Made by a program: the position numbers and the translations under genes. Below, piece by piece: positions 8,163 through 16,806 of a DNA stretch of 64,000 nucleotides (position 1 is its first letter; each line of letters opens with the position of its first letter). This stretch comes from Rs1 sp000416275 (GTDB lineage Bacteria > Pseudomonadota > Gammaproteobacteria > Pseudomonadales > Balneatricaceae): positions 62,001-126,000 of the forward strand of contig OZ251574.1 of the NCBI GenBank assembly GCA_965243635.1, given 5' to 3'. The notes under the pieces were generated by a model. It was not told where the DNA came from. It did no database searches and saw only the letters and a list, made by a program, of their open reading frames with translations.

Positions 8163-8327
8163 ATTATGTTAGATGATTGTCTAACCCCTAGACTGCAAAA
8201 GTACAGTGAGCGCTTCGAAGGATCCGCTATTAAACTAGTAAACTTCTCAATTAATTGCGGTCACACAAGGAAATGTTTTGTCACATAGTGTCACTAGCTG
8301 TTGAGCATTTATATGGTGATGATTAGG

Positions 8328-8371
8328 GAGACTCTGCACAAGTCGCACATATTCCCTGTGTGACTTGTGCA
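8328..8371. repeat. family C palindrome, copy C1
   Basis: GAGACTCTGCACAAGTC begins the motif; TGCACAAGTCGCACA (8335-8349) and TGTGTGACTTGTGCA (8357-8371) form a 15-bp inverted repeat with one mismatch and a 7-base loop. This is the only copy of the motif in the window with both arms. The outer 14 bases also resemble the ends of family B. Confidence 0.6.
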
Positions 8372-8432
8372 GCGGTTTATTAGGCAATGATACCGCCTAT
8401 TGAAAATTTTCTGGTGAGTGTTTGAAAGCTGG

Positions 8433-9005
8433 TTACACGAAACGCAATATCATTTCTTCAGCCCCGCAGTGGCAGTCGTTACCGCACAGAGTGCATATAT
8501 AGCCTTGTTCACAATCTTGGTTCCACTTGCTGTGATGGGTTTTAATTGGCATACCGCCACAGTGGGTAAAATATTGTACAGCGCTGTTATTGGGGCTCTG
8601 TTGCCATAAGTGGGCCACACCTGCCAGCGCTCCCTGTAGCTTAGCAGCTTGAGTTGACCGCTTCAGTAACTGGGCGCCAATCCCCGATCCACGATAGTCA
8701 CGGTGTACCGTATTGCATTTAAAATAACAGACCCGCTCTGCAGGTACTTGCCATAATTGCGGGGATGACCAGTGATCAATATTCCACTGGCCGGCGGCAA
8801 AGGTTATTCGATAGCCGACTAGCCGCTCTTCGTCATAGGCAACCCAGCCGGAATTTATGCCTTTAAATAGGCCTTGTTGGCGCCATATTGCCAGCGTCGG
8901 CAGATCTACATAGCCCTCGCCATGTACTTCGGTAGCCAAAGTGATAATGGCAGGAAAGTCATTTAACTCTAGTGGTTGATATCTCATGTTGTCGGGCTTT
9001 GTCAT
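8433..9005 (-). CDS. GNAT family acetyltransferase with Cys-rich C-terminus
   Basis: 190 residues. An N-terminal GNAT domain is recognised from the RDYRGSGIGAQLL acetyl-CoA-binding segment (near residues 105-117) and the preceding VCYFKCNTVHR strand. The last 30 residues hold CTLCGNDCHCGAEEM, four closely spaced Cys plus a His, which look like a metal-binding knuckle; related GNAT proteins with this tail are common in gammaproteobacteria but I know of no assigned substrate. AAAGG nine bases upstream of the ATG at 9005 sets the start. It is monocistronic. Confidence 0.85.
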   Translation of the reverse strand: MTKPDNMRYQPLELNDFPAIITLATEVHGEGYVDLPTLAIWRQQGLFKGINSGWVAYDEERLVGYRITFAAGQWNIDHWSSPQLWQVPAERVCYFKCNTVHRDYRGSGIGAQLLKRSTQAAKLQGALAGVAHLWQQSPNNSAVQYFTHCGGMPIKTHHSKWNQDCEQGYICTLCGNDCHCGAEEMILRFV

Positions 9006-9351
9006 GCTAGAAACCTTTTAATCGCAGTGTGTGCATAACATACCTCTAGTGAGAATTTTATGACATTGGTTTTGTCCTTAGTCTGCACGATGCTCGTCGT
9101 ATATTATTTAAAATAGTTGGCAGTCAGCATTATTTAATCGCAGCGCCAATTTTTATAGTGCTGCGGATTATAATTTTCTGCGGCTAAAGTATTAAAAAAG
9201 CGGCCAGGTGATTGCATTCTCAGGGCTGATTTTTAACACTTGAGAAAATAAACTATTCTAAAATCCAAAACACAGCTGAGCACCGAGCGATTAAGCTAGA
9301 TGTTCGAACTGGCTGGTGGCTGTGTTTGGAAGACTATAAAAAGGAAGTACC
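9006..9351. other. intergenic region without recognisable features
   Basis: 346 bp between divergent genes. It must hold both promoters, but I cannot place them with confidence; no repeat, small gene or convincing operator was seen. Confidence 0.5.
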
Positions 9352-10689
9352 ATGTATGATCCGCTCGTCGACCTTTCCCCCGGTTGTAATCAACCCTATC
9401 CGAATAGCTATTGGGCTGAGAACTCAGGGGCTGCACCTGAGGATGACGGTGCCTTAAAGCAGGATGTTGAAGTAGATGTACTTATCGTTGGGGCGGGTTA
9501 CACGGGCATGTCCTGCGCTATACATTTAGCCAGAGAGCACAATATCAAAGCGCACATTATTGAGGCTAATCAAACTGCCTGGGGTTGCAGTGGACGCAAC
9601 GCTGGTTTTATTCTGAAATCTACCGGTCGTAAAACTTACGCGCAAATGGAGTCTCAATGGGGTGAGCAGGCGATGCGACAAATGTATCGCGAGGCTTGTG
9701 AAGGTGTGGAAACGGTCGAGGCACTCATCGGTGAAGGAATAGAGTGTGATCGTCAAAGTGCTGGATTTTTAAAACTTGCGCATAAACCTAAGATGTTTAA
9801 GGTATTGGTCGAACAAGCTAAGTTGCAGCAGCAGGGGTTCGGCTATCAAGTACAAGTGTTGAGTAAAGACCAAATTCGCGCTGAGTTTATGGATGATAAA
9901 AATGCTTATGGTGGCATACGCTACCAAGATGGCTTTGGTCTAAACCCGTTAAAATTGGCTTGGGGCTATCAAAAGTTAGCGCGTCAAGCGGGGGTTAAGA
10001 TACATTCATCCACGCCTCTGCTCGATTGGAGCGAGCAAAATAATCGACAAGTGATAGTCACTCCACAGGCTAAAATAGTCGCGCAAAAAGTTGTCATAGC
10101 AACTAATGGCTACACCCCTCGTAAATTTCACCCACTAGTCGATGAGCGAACTCTGCCGGTGCTCTCTCAAATCATCGTTACTCAACCTTTGTCCGCCGAG
10201 CAATTGGCCGCCTGTAACTTCTTAACCGATAATGTGGTAATGGACACTCGTGCTTTAAAGTACTTTTATCGTAAATTACCAGATAATCGAATTTTGTTTG
10301 GCGGCCGAGGTGCGATTACCGGAAAAGGGGCGCAAGACCCTTACTTCTCTCAGCGATTACTAAAAGTGCTAAAAAGCAGCTTTCCGGCGCTGCAGAATAT
10401 TCACTATGATTACGCTTGGTCAGGCTGGATCAGTGTCTCTTTGGACGACATGCCGCATATTTATCAGAACTCCGAGCGCAGCGTTTTTTATGGCATGGGC
10501 TACTGTGGCAGTGGCGTGTCATTTTCTGTGCAAGCAGGTAAGCGCCTAGCAGAGCAGGTCGCGGAAGTTCAGGGCGTCAATTTACCTATCTATACGCAGC
10601 CGTTGCAGAAATTTCCACTGGCAGCACTGCGAAGAGTAGGGCAGTGGGGGTATTTCCAATATGGCAAGATTAAGGATCAATGGTTATAG
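9352..10689 (+). CDS. FAD-dependent amine oxidase, PuuB/OrdL-like (DAO family)
   Basis: 445 residues. A dinucleotide-binding motif VDVLIVGAGYTGMSCAIHLA (near residues 43-62) and the WGCSGRNAGF segment after it are typical of the gamma-glutamylputrescine oxidase group of FAD-dependent oxidoreductases; the C-terminal FYGMGYCGSGVSF motif near residue 382 closes the FAD site. The group oxidises secondary or primary amines such as gamma-glutamylputrescine, using oxygen. No other putrescine-degradation gene (puuA, puuC, puuD) is adjacent, so the substrate is uncertain. AAGGAAG gives a strong ribosome binding site. A symmetrical operator-like palindrome lies 29 bp after the stop. Confidence 0.85.
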   Translation: MYDPLVDLSPGCNQPYPNSYWAENSGAAPEDDGALKQDVEVDVLIVGAGYTGMSCAIHLAREHNIKAHIIEANQTAWGCSGRNAGFILKSTGRKTYAQMESQWGEQAMRQMYREACEGVETVEALIGEGIECDRQSAGFLKLAHKPKMFKVLVEQAKLQQQGFGYQVQVLSKDQIRAEFMDDKNAYGGIRYQDGFGLNPLKLAWGYQKLARQAGVKIHSSTPLLDWSEQNNRQVIVTPQAKIVAQKVVIATNGYTPRKFHPLVDERTLPVLSQIIVTQPLSAEQLAACNFLTDNVVMDTRALKYFYRKLPDNRILFGGRGAITGKGAQDPYFSQRLLKVLKSSFPALQNIHYDYAWSGWISVSLDDMPHIYQNSERSVFYGMGYCGSGVSFSVQAGKRLAEQVAEVQGVNLPIYTQPLQKFPLAALRRVGQWGYFQYGKIKDQWL

Positions 10690-11629
10690 AACTGCGGGAA
10701 ACATTGTTCTTAATAAAAGTGAGCGCTCACTATAGTTGCTTTCTGTTTGATTTACAAAAGCGACTTAACTTGTAAATCGCTATCATTTTTGTCAGCAGCT
10801 TCTCTCTTTATTGATTGGTTTCCGGTGATTAATTTTCAATTTAACCATCGAAAACTGGCCCTAAAGACAGTCTTTTTTAGGTAATTTTAGTCTGATTTAG
10901 TTTATTAATAAGCTGGATTTATTTCGGTCATTAGCTGGCTTGAAATTTATTTTTGCGCCTCGCTTAGCTTTTAATAATGGCCGGATTTGAGATTGATGTG
11001 GCGCAGTAGACGACGTCTATTTTATCGATTCCCCGGTATCATTTGCATTTCTCGACCGGATTTTAGCCGTGCTTTTCCTCTGATATTTTAGCTGGTTGAC
11101 CACCTTTCTCTAAAGGTTGTGTAAGTTCATGATTTTTATTAATTTACTATGGTCTAGTGAATTGAAATATATAATTCTAACCGCTATTTTTTTGTTGTAT
11201 CATCCTTAAATTTATTGCTGATTAGCGGTCATGATAAGATCTAATCATCAGTTACTTACTGCTCATGATATGTATCAATCCTAACTCGGAAATACTTCCC
11301 CTATAGACCAATTCACACTTATAATGCCGGTTTGTCGATATATTCATTATATGTAGGGCTGTTACATTAACTGATATTTATCAGTATCTTATAAAAGTTA
11401 GTGGTTACTATTTTTAATGTTAGTGAGTACTATTTGTATGCTTTTTACACTTGATTGCCGAGCGCGAGTAACTGCTGTTTTTAGGCTGGTTAATTGTAGG
11501 CAGCATGCTTTTTAGCCATGCTTTAGCTGCTGTAGGTTACCCTACGATAGAGCTAGAATTTGGATTAACTTACTGCCAGTTTGCTACTGGCTGCTGTAGT
11601 GGCGAGTGATGCTATAAATAGCGGGCATT
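10690..11629. other. long gene-free AT-rich region
   Basis: About 940 bp with no plausible open reading frame, no recognised RNA and no copy of repeat families A-C. The upper strand is T-rich with many short T tracts. Apart from the palindrome at 10718-10731, I see only small hairpins such as GTAGG..CCTAC near 11533. It may be decayed DNA or hold an undetected RNA. Confidence 0.4.
10718..10731. promoter_or_regulatory. LacI/GalR-type operator-like palindrome
   Basis: AGTGAGCGCTCACT is a perfect 14-bp palindrome whose core GTGAGCGCTCAC equals the symmetrical lac operator core and is typical of LacI/GalR family sites with a central CG. It stands downstream of the PuuB-like gene, not before any gene in this window, and no LacI-type regulator gene is present here. 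Confidence 0.35.
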
Positions 11630-11664
11630 AAAAAGCGAGATTGAGGGCTGTCAATCTCGCTTTT
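11630..11664 (-). terminator. rho-independent terminator of glyQS
   Basis: AAAAAGCGAGATTGA and its complement TCAATCTCGCTTTT are separated by six bases; read on the minus strand the 14-bp stem ends in a T5 run. It is 38 bp after the glyS stop and so ends the glyQ-glyS transcript. Confidence 0.85.
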
Positions 11665-11702
11665 GGGGTTAGTGTTTATACGCTGGTTTGAGTTAAATGG
11701 TT

Positions 11703-13784
11703 TTAGTTAAGTAATGAGATGTCGGCTATTTGTAAAAATAGTTCCCTTAATTCACTGAGTAGGCGGATCCGGTTTTGTTGAACCTTTTGATCCTCGGCCA
11801 TCACCATTACATTGTCAAAGAACGCGTCGATCGGCTGCTGTATGTCTGCTAGCAATACCAGTGCTGCCTGATAATCGCCCGCTGCATACAGGGGCTTAAG
11901 CGCTGTGCTCAATTGTAATAAAGTGTCGTATAACTCTATTTCCGCCGCTTCGCTCAACAGTGCCCGATCAACGGTTACTGTGCTGCTGACGGTTTGTTTA
12001 GCGATGATATTAGCGACTCTTTTATTTGCCGCCGCCAATGAGCTGGCCGCACTTAGCGATCTAAAGTGCTGTACCGCACTGATTCTTTTATCGAAGTCTA
12101 ATGGCTTGCTTGGCTGCAGTGCAGCGACGCTTAAGTAGGTATCGACTTTGATGCCGCGGTCATCATAGTAGGCCCGCAAGCGTTCCAGCATGAAATCTAC
12201 CACTTGTTTGATGATCGCTGCACGATCAGTCGGTTTTATCGCGCTATGTTGTTCGACAGCTAAAGTGACTAGCTGCTTTAGATCTAAATCAAGCTGTTTT
12301 TCTATAATGATGCGCAACACGCCTAAAGTAGCTCGGCGCAACGCAAACGGATCTTTGGATCCGGTGGGTGGCTGGCCTATACCAAACATTCCAGTCAGTG
12401 TATCTAGCCGGTCAGCGAGCGCTAGTGCTAAGCCTGTTTTGGTTTGCGGTAGCTGGTCGCCGGCAAATTTTGGTAGATACTGTTCATAAATTGCCTGGGC
12501 GACTTCACTGTCTTCACCATCATGTAGTGCATAGTGGTAGCCCATCAAACCCTGTAAATCGGTGAACTCAAAGACCATGTCGGTGATTAGATCTGCTTTA
12601 GCGAGCAGTGCTGCACGCTGTGCTTTTTCTTTACTACCGGCTATTAACTCTGAGATAAAGCCTGCAAGTATCGAATTTCTCTCGCTTTTGTCATAAACAG
12701 TGCCAAGCTCTTTTTGGAATATGATGTTTTTCAGTTGAGCCGTGCGTGCCGCTAGGCTAGTTTTTTTATCGTTCTCAAAAAAGAATACCGCATCGGCAAG
12801 CCTTGGTTTGATGACTTTTTCATTACCGCTAATTACTTTCTTCGGATCTTTTGACTCAATATTACTGACGGTGATGAAGTAGGGCATCAGCTTGCCATCT
12901 TGATCAGTGGTATAGAAATATTTCTGATGTTCCTTCATCGAAAGGATTAGCGCCTCTTGTGGCACGCTCAAGAATTCCTGATCAAACTGTCCCGTTAATG
13001 CCACCGGCCATTCATTTAATCCAGTGACTTCATCTAATAGATCGGCTTCAATATGTGCGGTGCCATTGATTTTCTTGGCCTGTGCTAGTACTTGGCTATT
13101 GATCATCGCGCGGCGCTTGGCGAAGCTGGTAATTACATAGGCTTTTTCTAACAAATTTTCATATTCGCCAGCAGTGGTTATGGTCAATTCTGCGCTGTGA
13201 TGAAAACGGTGACCACGACTCTTATTGCTTGCTGTCGCACCGAGTATGGTGCAGTCGATAACTTGCTCGCCAAACAGCATGACTAGCCATTGCACGGGTC
13301 TAACAAATTCTATTCTGCTGCTGCCCCAGCGCATTCTTTTAGCGATCGGCAGCTTAGCTAAAGATTTTTCTACTATGCTCGGCAGTATAGCGGCGATAGG
13401 TTTAGCCGCTATCTGCTGCGCATAGCTGATCTTGCCGCCTCGCTCGCTCAGCTGATCCAGTTCGGTGTTGTTTTTCTTGGCGAAGCCTAACAGCGCTTTG
13501 GTGGGGTTGCCATCTGCGTCATAGCAGATTTTTATCGGCGGACCCTGAACTAGATTTACCGATCCGGGAATCTCCGTGAGCAGGCTGCTAATGCGCACTG
13601 CTAGGCGCCTAGGAGTGGCGAAGCTCTCTAGGGTTATGTCCGCTAGTAATTTATCGGCATCACGTCCCAATTCTGCTTTAAGGCCGTCTAAAATGCCTTT
13701 GCTAAATGCTTTTGATAGTGCGGACAGTGATTTAGGCGGTAGTTCAGCTGTTCCCAGCTCTACTAAAAAATCTAGGGCAGCCAT
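11703..13784 (-). CDS. glyS: glycyl-tRNA synthetase beta subunit
   Basis: 693 residues, the usual length. GlyS is the tRNA-recognising subunit of the alpha2-beta2 glycyl-tRNA synthetase of bacteria. The N-terminal LVELGTAELPPKSL signature, the RRLAVRI segment and the MRWG..RIEFVRPV..LV motif near residue 155 identify it; the internal HD-like region and the C-terminal anticodon-binding domain follow. It overlaps the glyQ stop by one base (TAATG), so the subunits are translationally coupled. A strong terminator follows. Confidence 0.97.
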   Translation of the reverse strand: MAALDFLVELGTAELPPKSLSALSKAFSKGILDGLKAELGRDADKLLADITLESFATPRRLAVRISSLLTEIPGSVNLVQGPPIKICYDADGNPTKALLGFAKKNNTELDQLSERGGKISYAQQIAAKPIAAILPSIVEKSLAKLPIAKRMRWGSSRIEFVRPVQWLVMLFGEQVIDCTILGATASNKSRGHRFHHSAELTITTAGEYENLLEKAYVITSFAKRRAMINSQVLAQAKKINGTAHIEADLLDEVTGLNEWPVALTGQFDQEFLSVPQEALILSMKEHQKYFYTTDQDGKLMPYFITVSNIESKDPKKVISGNEKVIKPRLADAVFFFENDKKTSLAARTAQLKNIIFQKELGTVYDKSERNSILAGFISELIAGSKEKAQRAALLAKADLITDMVFEFTDLQGLMGYHYALHDGEDSEVAQAIYEQYLPKFAGDQLPQTKTGLALALADRLDTLTGMFGIGQPPTGSKDPFALRRATLGVLRIIIEKQLDLDLKQLVTLAVEQHSAIKPTDRAAIIKQVVDFMLERLRAYYDDRGIKVDTYLSVAALQPSKPLDFDKRISAVQHFRSLSAASSLAAANKRVANIIAKQTVSSTVTVDRALLSEAAEIELYDTLLQLSTALKPLYAAGDYQAALVLLADIQQPIDAFFDNVMVMAEDQKVQQNRIRLLSELRELFLQIADISLLN

Positions 13785-14737
13785 TATTTGTTCTCCTGTA
13801 ATGCCGCTAGGGCTTCAAGGCGGATACTTTCCTCTGCGAGCGGAAAGCCCAGTTTAGCTCTTGAATTTAAGTATGCTTCGGCAACGCCGCGCGTTAAGGT
13901 GCGCACCCGCAATATGTAGCGCTGTCGCTCAGTCACTGAAATGGCTTTGCGCGCGTCTAATAAGTTGAACGTATGCGATGCTTTTAGGGTCTGCTCATAG
14001 GCGGGCAAAGGTAGGTTTGCCGCGAGTAATTTTGCACATTCACGCTCGTGAAAATCAAAGCTGGACAGCAGATGCGTGACGTCGGCGTGCTGAAAATTAT
14101 AGGTAGACTGTTCCACTTCGTTCTGGTGGAAAACGTCGCCGTAAGTGATGGGAGTTCCATCCGGGTTGATCGTCCATACTAGGTCATAAACACTGTCCAC
14201 ATCTTGGACGTACATCGCTAGTCGCTCTAGACCGTAGGTCAGTTCGCCGGTAATCGGGTAGCACTCTAGTCCGCCCACTTGTTGAAAATAGGTGAACTGT
14301 GATACTTCCATGCCATCCAGCCATACTTCCCAGCCAAGTCCCCAGGCGCCAAGTGTTGGCGATTCCCAGTTATCTTCGACAAAGCGAATGTCGTGCACTA
14401 GTGGGTCAATGCCCAGTGCCTGTAATGATCCAAGATACAACTCTTGGATATTGTCAGGGGAAGGTTTTAACACGGTTTGGAATTGATAGTAGTGCTGTAG
14501 TCGATTTGGATTTTCGCCGTAGCGCCCATCAGTAGGTCTTCTGCTAGGCTGTACATAAGCCGCCCGCCATGACTCTGGGCCAATAGCGCGCAAAAATGTA
14601 GCAGGATGGAATGTGCCAGCTCCAACTTCCATATCTAAAGGTTGAATTATCACACAGCCATGTTCTGACCAATATGATTGTAATGCGAGAATCAAACCTT
14701 GAAAGGTAGCTCCTTTGGTGGTCGGCGTAGCAGTCAC
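13784..14737 (-). CDS. glyQ: glycyl-tRNA synthetase alpha subunit
   Basis: 317 residues. This class II aminoacyl-tRNA synthetase subunit activates glycine. Visible signatures are TFQGLILALQSYWSEHGC at the N-terminus, AYVQPSRRPTDGRYGENPNR with the motif 2-type arginines near residues 61-80, and GLGWEVWLDGMEVSQFTYFQQ. It is first in the glyQ-glyS operon, with a one-base stop/start overlap. In pseudomonads a tag gene lies next to glyQ; here tag is found instead at 53.6 kb. Confidence 0.97.
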   Translation of the reverse strand: MTATPTTKGATFQGLILALQSYWSEHGCVIIQPLDMEVGAGTFHPATFLRAIGPESWRAAYVQPSRRPTDGRYGENPNRLQHYYQFQTVLKPSPDNIQELYLGSLQALGIDPLVHDIRFVEDNWESPTLGAWGLGWEVWLDGMEVSQFTYFQQVGGLECYPITGELTYGLERLAMYVQDVDSVYDLVWTINPDGTPITYGDVFHQNEVEQSTYNFQHADVTHLLSSFDFHERECAKLLAANLPLPAYEQTLKASHTFNLLDARKAISVTERQRYILRVRTLTRGVAEAYLNSRAKLGFPLAEESIRLEALAALQENK

Positions 14738-14960
14738 AATATTTACCTGTCTGTTGAATTAGCATTTTAATTCGAGTTAGCAATCCCTATCCGGTGTCAC
14801 TCACATAGAGATTCTGAATTTGAAAAATAAGCGGGCAATTATACATCATTATTGGTTTTTAGGCTTTTATCTAAGGAAATATTTATCATTAATCAAGTGC
14901 GTGGTGCTAGGTGCCGTCATTGAATGCGCCTAGCGCCACATATACATCCAATCACAGCAG

Positions 14961-14975
14961 TTTGTTCAGAGGTTC
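14961..14975. repeat. family C-like half motif
   Basis: TTTGTTCAGAGGTTC is the complement of the outer part of the family C motif (GAACCTCTGAACAA) and sits one base from the ytoQ stop codon. It may be the remnant end of a lost element. Confidence 0.35.
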
Positions 14976-14976
14976 G

Positions 14977-15423
14977 CTAATAGTCTTTGGTCAAGTAACT
15001 GAGAATTTCTATAACTTGTTCAGTGTTCTCCGCTACTGCGCTGGCTGCGGCGTCGATCTCTTTTAGCGGATGGGTAAGGTCTGGATGGTGCTCGACAATT
15101 AACGATTTTCCTTTGGCTATCGCCATTCCCGCATCAAAGGCCGCATTCCACTGTTTGTATTGTGCGCCGAATCTAACCACCACAATGTCAGCTCTGGCGA
15201 TAGCTGCCTGCTGTCTAATGGTATTTATTTTGGCCGCTTTGTGGTCCTTCCAAAAAGCACTGTCCTCGTGTCCGAGGATTTGCTCGCCGCAGCCATCGCT
15301 ACTTTGGTGATCGGTATTCGGTGTTAAAATGGTTATCGGCAGTCCACGCTTTTCAACCGCTGATTTGATTTTTTCTCGCCAATCGGAATGTATTTCACCC
15401 GATAGATAAACGTTATATTGCAT
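14977..15423 (-). CDS. ytoQ: YtoQ family protein
   Basis: 148 residues. The start MQYNVYLSGEIHSDWREKI and the central TPNTDHQSSDGCGE, KINTIRQQAAIARADIVVVRFG and QWNAAFDAGMAIAKGKSLI segments define the YtoQ family, which is related in fold to nucleoside 2-deoxyribosyltransferases; the biochemical role is not established. It is probably a single-gene unit. Its stop is followed at once by a family C-like half motif, and its upstream region contains repeat B1. Confidence 0.85.
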   Translation of the reverse strand: MQYNVYLSGEIHSDWREKIKSAVEKRGLPITILTPNTDHQSSDGCGEQILGHEDSAFWKDHKAAKINTIRQQAAIARADIVVVRFGAQYKQWNAAFDAGMAIAKGKSLIVEHHPDLTHPLKEIDAAASAVAENTEQVIEILSYLTKDY

Positions 15424-15456
15424 ATTAGTACCTTGTCGTTGAGTTTATTATTGTCT

Positions 15457-15659
15457 GAGACCCCTGCATAACTCACCCAGAGGGTATGATAACTGCGCTC
15501 GGTAACACGGCGTTAAAAACCGACTAAACAGGCGCATTTACACCAGTAATACCCATAAACAGCGGCATACTATACCCAAAGAGAGGGGCACGCTGACTCC
15601 GCTATCTCGCCGGTTTTTTGCTTGTCTTACCTTCGCTAGCAACGTTATGCAGAGGTCTC
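15457..15659. repeat. family B MITE-like element, copy B1 (203 bp)
   Basis: The left end GAGACCCCTGCATAAC and the right end GTTATGCAGAGGTCTC are inverted repeats with one mismatch in 16. TGTCT stands directly on both sides, a perfect 5-bp target duplication. The interior (including TTTACACCAGTAATACCCAT) is shared with B2 at 22051-22212. There is no coding capacity. The following 15660-15907 contains a small AAACTTG..CAAGTTT hairpin with a T run and presumably the lpxL promoter. Confidence 0.9.
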
Positions 15660-15907
15660 TGTCTGTTTTTTTAGGCTCTGTAGTTTTATATGGATGGCAA
15701 ACTTGTAAATTTCAAGTTTATTTTTTGGCGGTACGCTAGTAGATGTTAGTTATTTCTATAGAGACAGGGTTTACCGATCCTTATATAATCAGCTTTCAAT
15801 ATGAGGCCTTAGCATCACTACTACGCTCGTCACGTTATGCTTAGGCCTTAATATATAGTTGTTTGCTTAGATCCAAATGTCCCCAGAGAGAATAGGTTGG
15901 AAGTTTG

Positions 15908-16798
15908 ATGCGCATTATTAAAATTATCATCGGTTTGTTTTTTTTAGTCATAATGGCGGTTTTTCCGCTGTCTGTCAGTCAATTTCTAGGTCGCTGTTTC
16001 GGTAAGTTATTGTATCGTGGACAAAGCTCTCGCAGCTATGCTGTCTCGCGCGCAAATATTGACTGTTGTTTTAAACATCTCGATGCTCAAGCTCGAGAAG
16101 AACTGTTGCGCTCTAGTTTAGAGCACACTGGCATGTCCTACGCGGAGATGGGCATGTCTTGGCTGTGGCCAACAAAAATGTCTCTTGCCAAGGTCACTAA
16201 GGTGGTCGGAGAAGATATCTTACAAGCCGCTTTTGCGCAGGGCAAAGGGGTGATCATCATCGCTCCGCATATAGGCAATTGGGAAGTGCTCAACTTATAC
16301 GCATCCAGCAGATACGACCTGACCGTGCTGTACAAGCAGCCTAAGCTGAAGTTTTTTGATTGGTTGATCAATAAAATGCGCAAGCGCATGGGTGGCGACA
16401 TGGCTCCGGCAAATGCCTCGGGGGTACGCAAGTTGATGAAGAAACTACGGGCGAATAAAGTGATTGCGATCTTACCGGACCAAGAGCCCGCTGCAGGTAG
16501 CGGTATGTTTGCCGATTTTTGTGGTAGGCCCGCTTATACCATGACCTTGTTATCGCAGCTGGCACGTAAAACTAAGGCTACAGTTATCGCCGGGGTTGCT
16601 ATTCGAGAAGCCGCAGGGGAAGGTTTCACTATTCAATTTAGCGAAGTAGCCGAGGAAATTGTCAGCCCAGATATAACCTTATCACTTAAAACCCTCAACC
16701 AAACCATTGAATACATGGCAAAATCCCATCCAGAACAGTATCAATGGGAATATAAAAGATTCAAAAATTCTCCGCCGGGGATGGCTAAGCTCTACTAA
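15908..16798 (+). CDS. lpxL: lauroyl/acyl-transferase of lipid A synthesis (LpxL/LpxM family)
   Basis: 296 residues from the ATG at 15908, preceded by GGAAG. An N-terminal membrane anchor (residues 3-22) is followed by the acyltransferase domain with the catalytic APHIGNWE motif (His121, Glu126), then the YKQPK, DQEP and GR.A.T segments of the family. It transfers a secondary acyl chain to Kdo-lipid A at the inner face of the cytoplasmic membrane. Which member (LpxL or LpxM) cannot be told from the sequence alone. The position between glyQ and trk genes matches the pseudomonad order. It converges on trkH with an 8-bp gap. Confidence 0.85.
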   Translation: MRIIKIIIGLFFLVIMAVFPLSVSQFLGRCFGKLLYRGQSSRSYAVSRANIDCCFKHLDAQAREELLRSSLEHTGMSYAEMGMSWLWPTKMSLAKVTKVVGEDILQAAFAQGKGVIIIAPHIGNWEVLNLYASSRYDLTVLYKQPKLKFFDWLINKMRKRMGGDMAPANASGVRKLMKKLRANKVIAILPDQEPAAGSGMFADFCGRPAYTMTLLSQLARKTKATVIAGVAIREAAGEGFTIQFSEVAEEIVSPDITLSLKTLNQTIEYMAKSHPEQYQWEYKRFKNSPPGMAKLY

Positions 16799-16806
16799 GG
16801 TACCTT

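Noticed and set aside
15699..15724. AAACTTG..CAAGTTT hairpin followed by T6 on the plus strand
   Set aside because: No plus-strand gene precedes it within reach, the stem is only 7 A/T-rich pairs, and it is upstream of lpxL; termination function is not supported.
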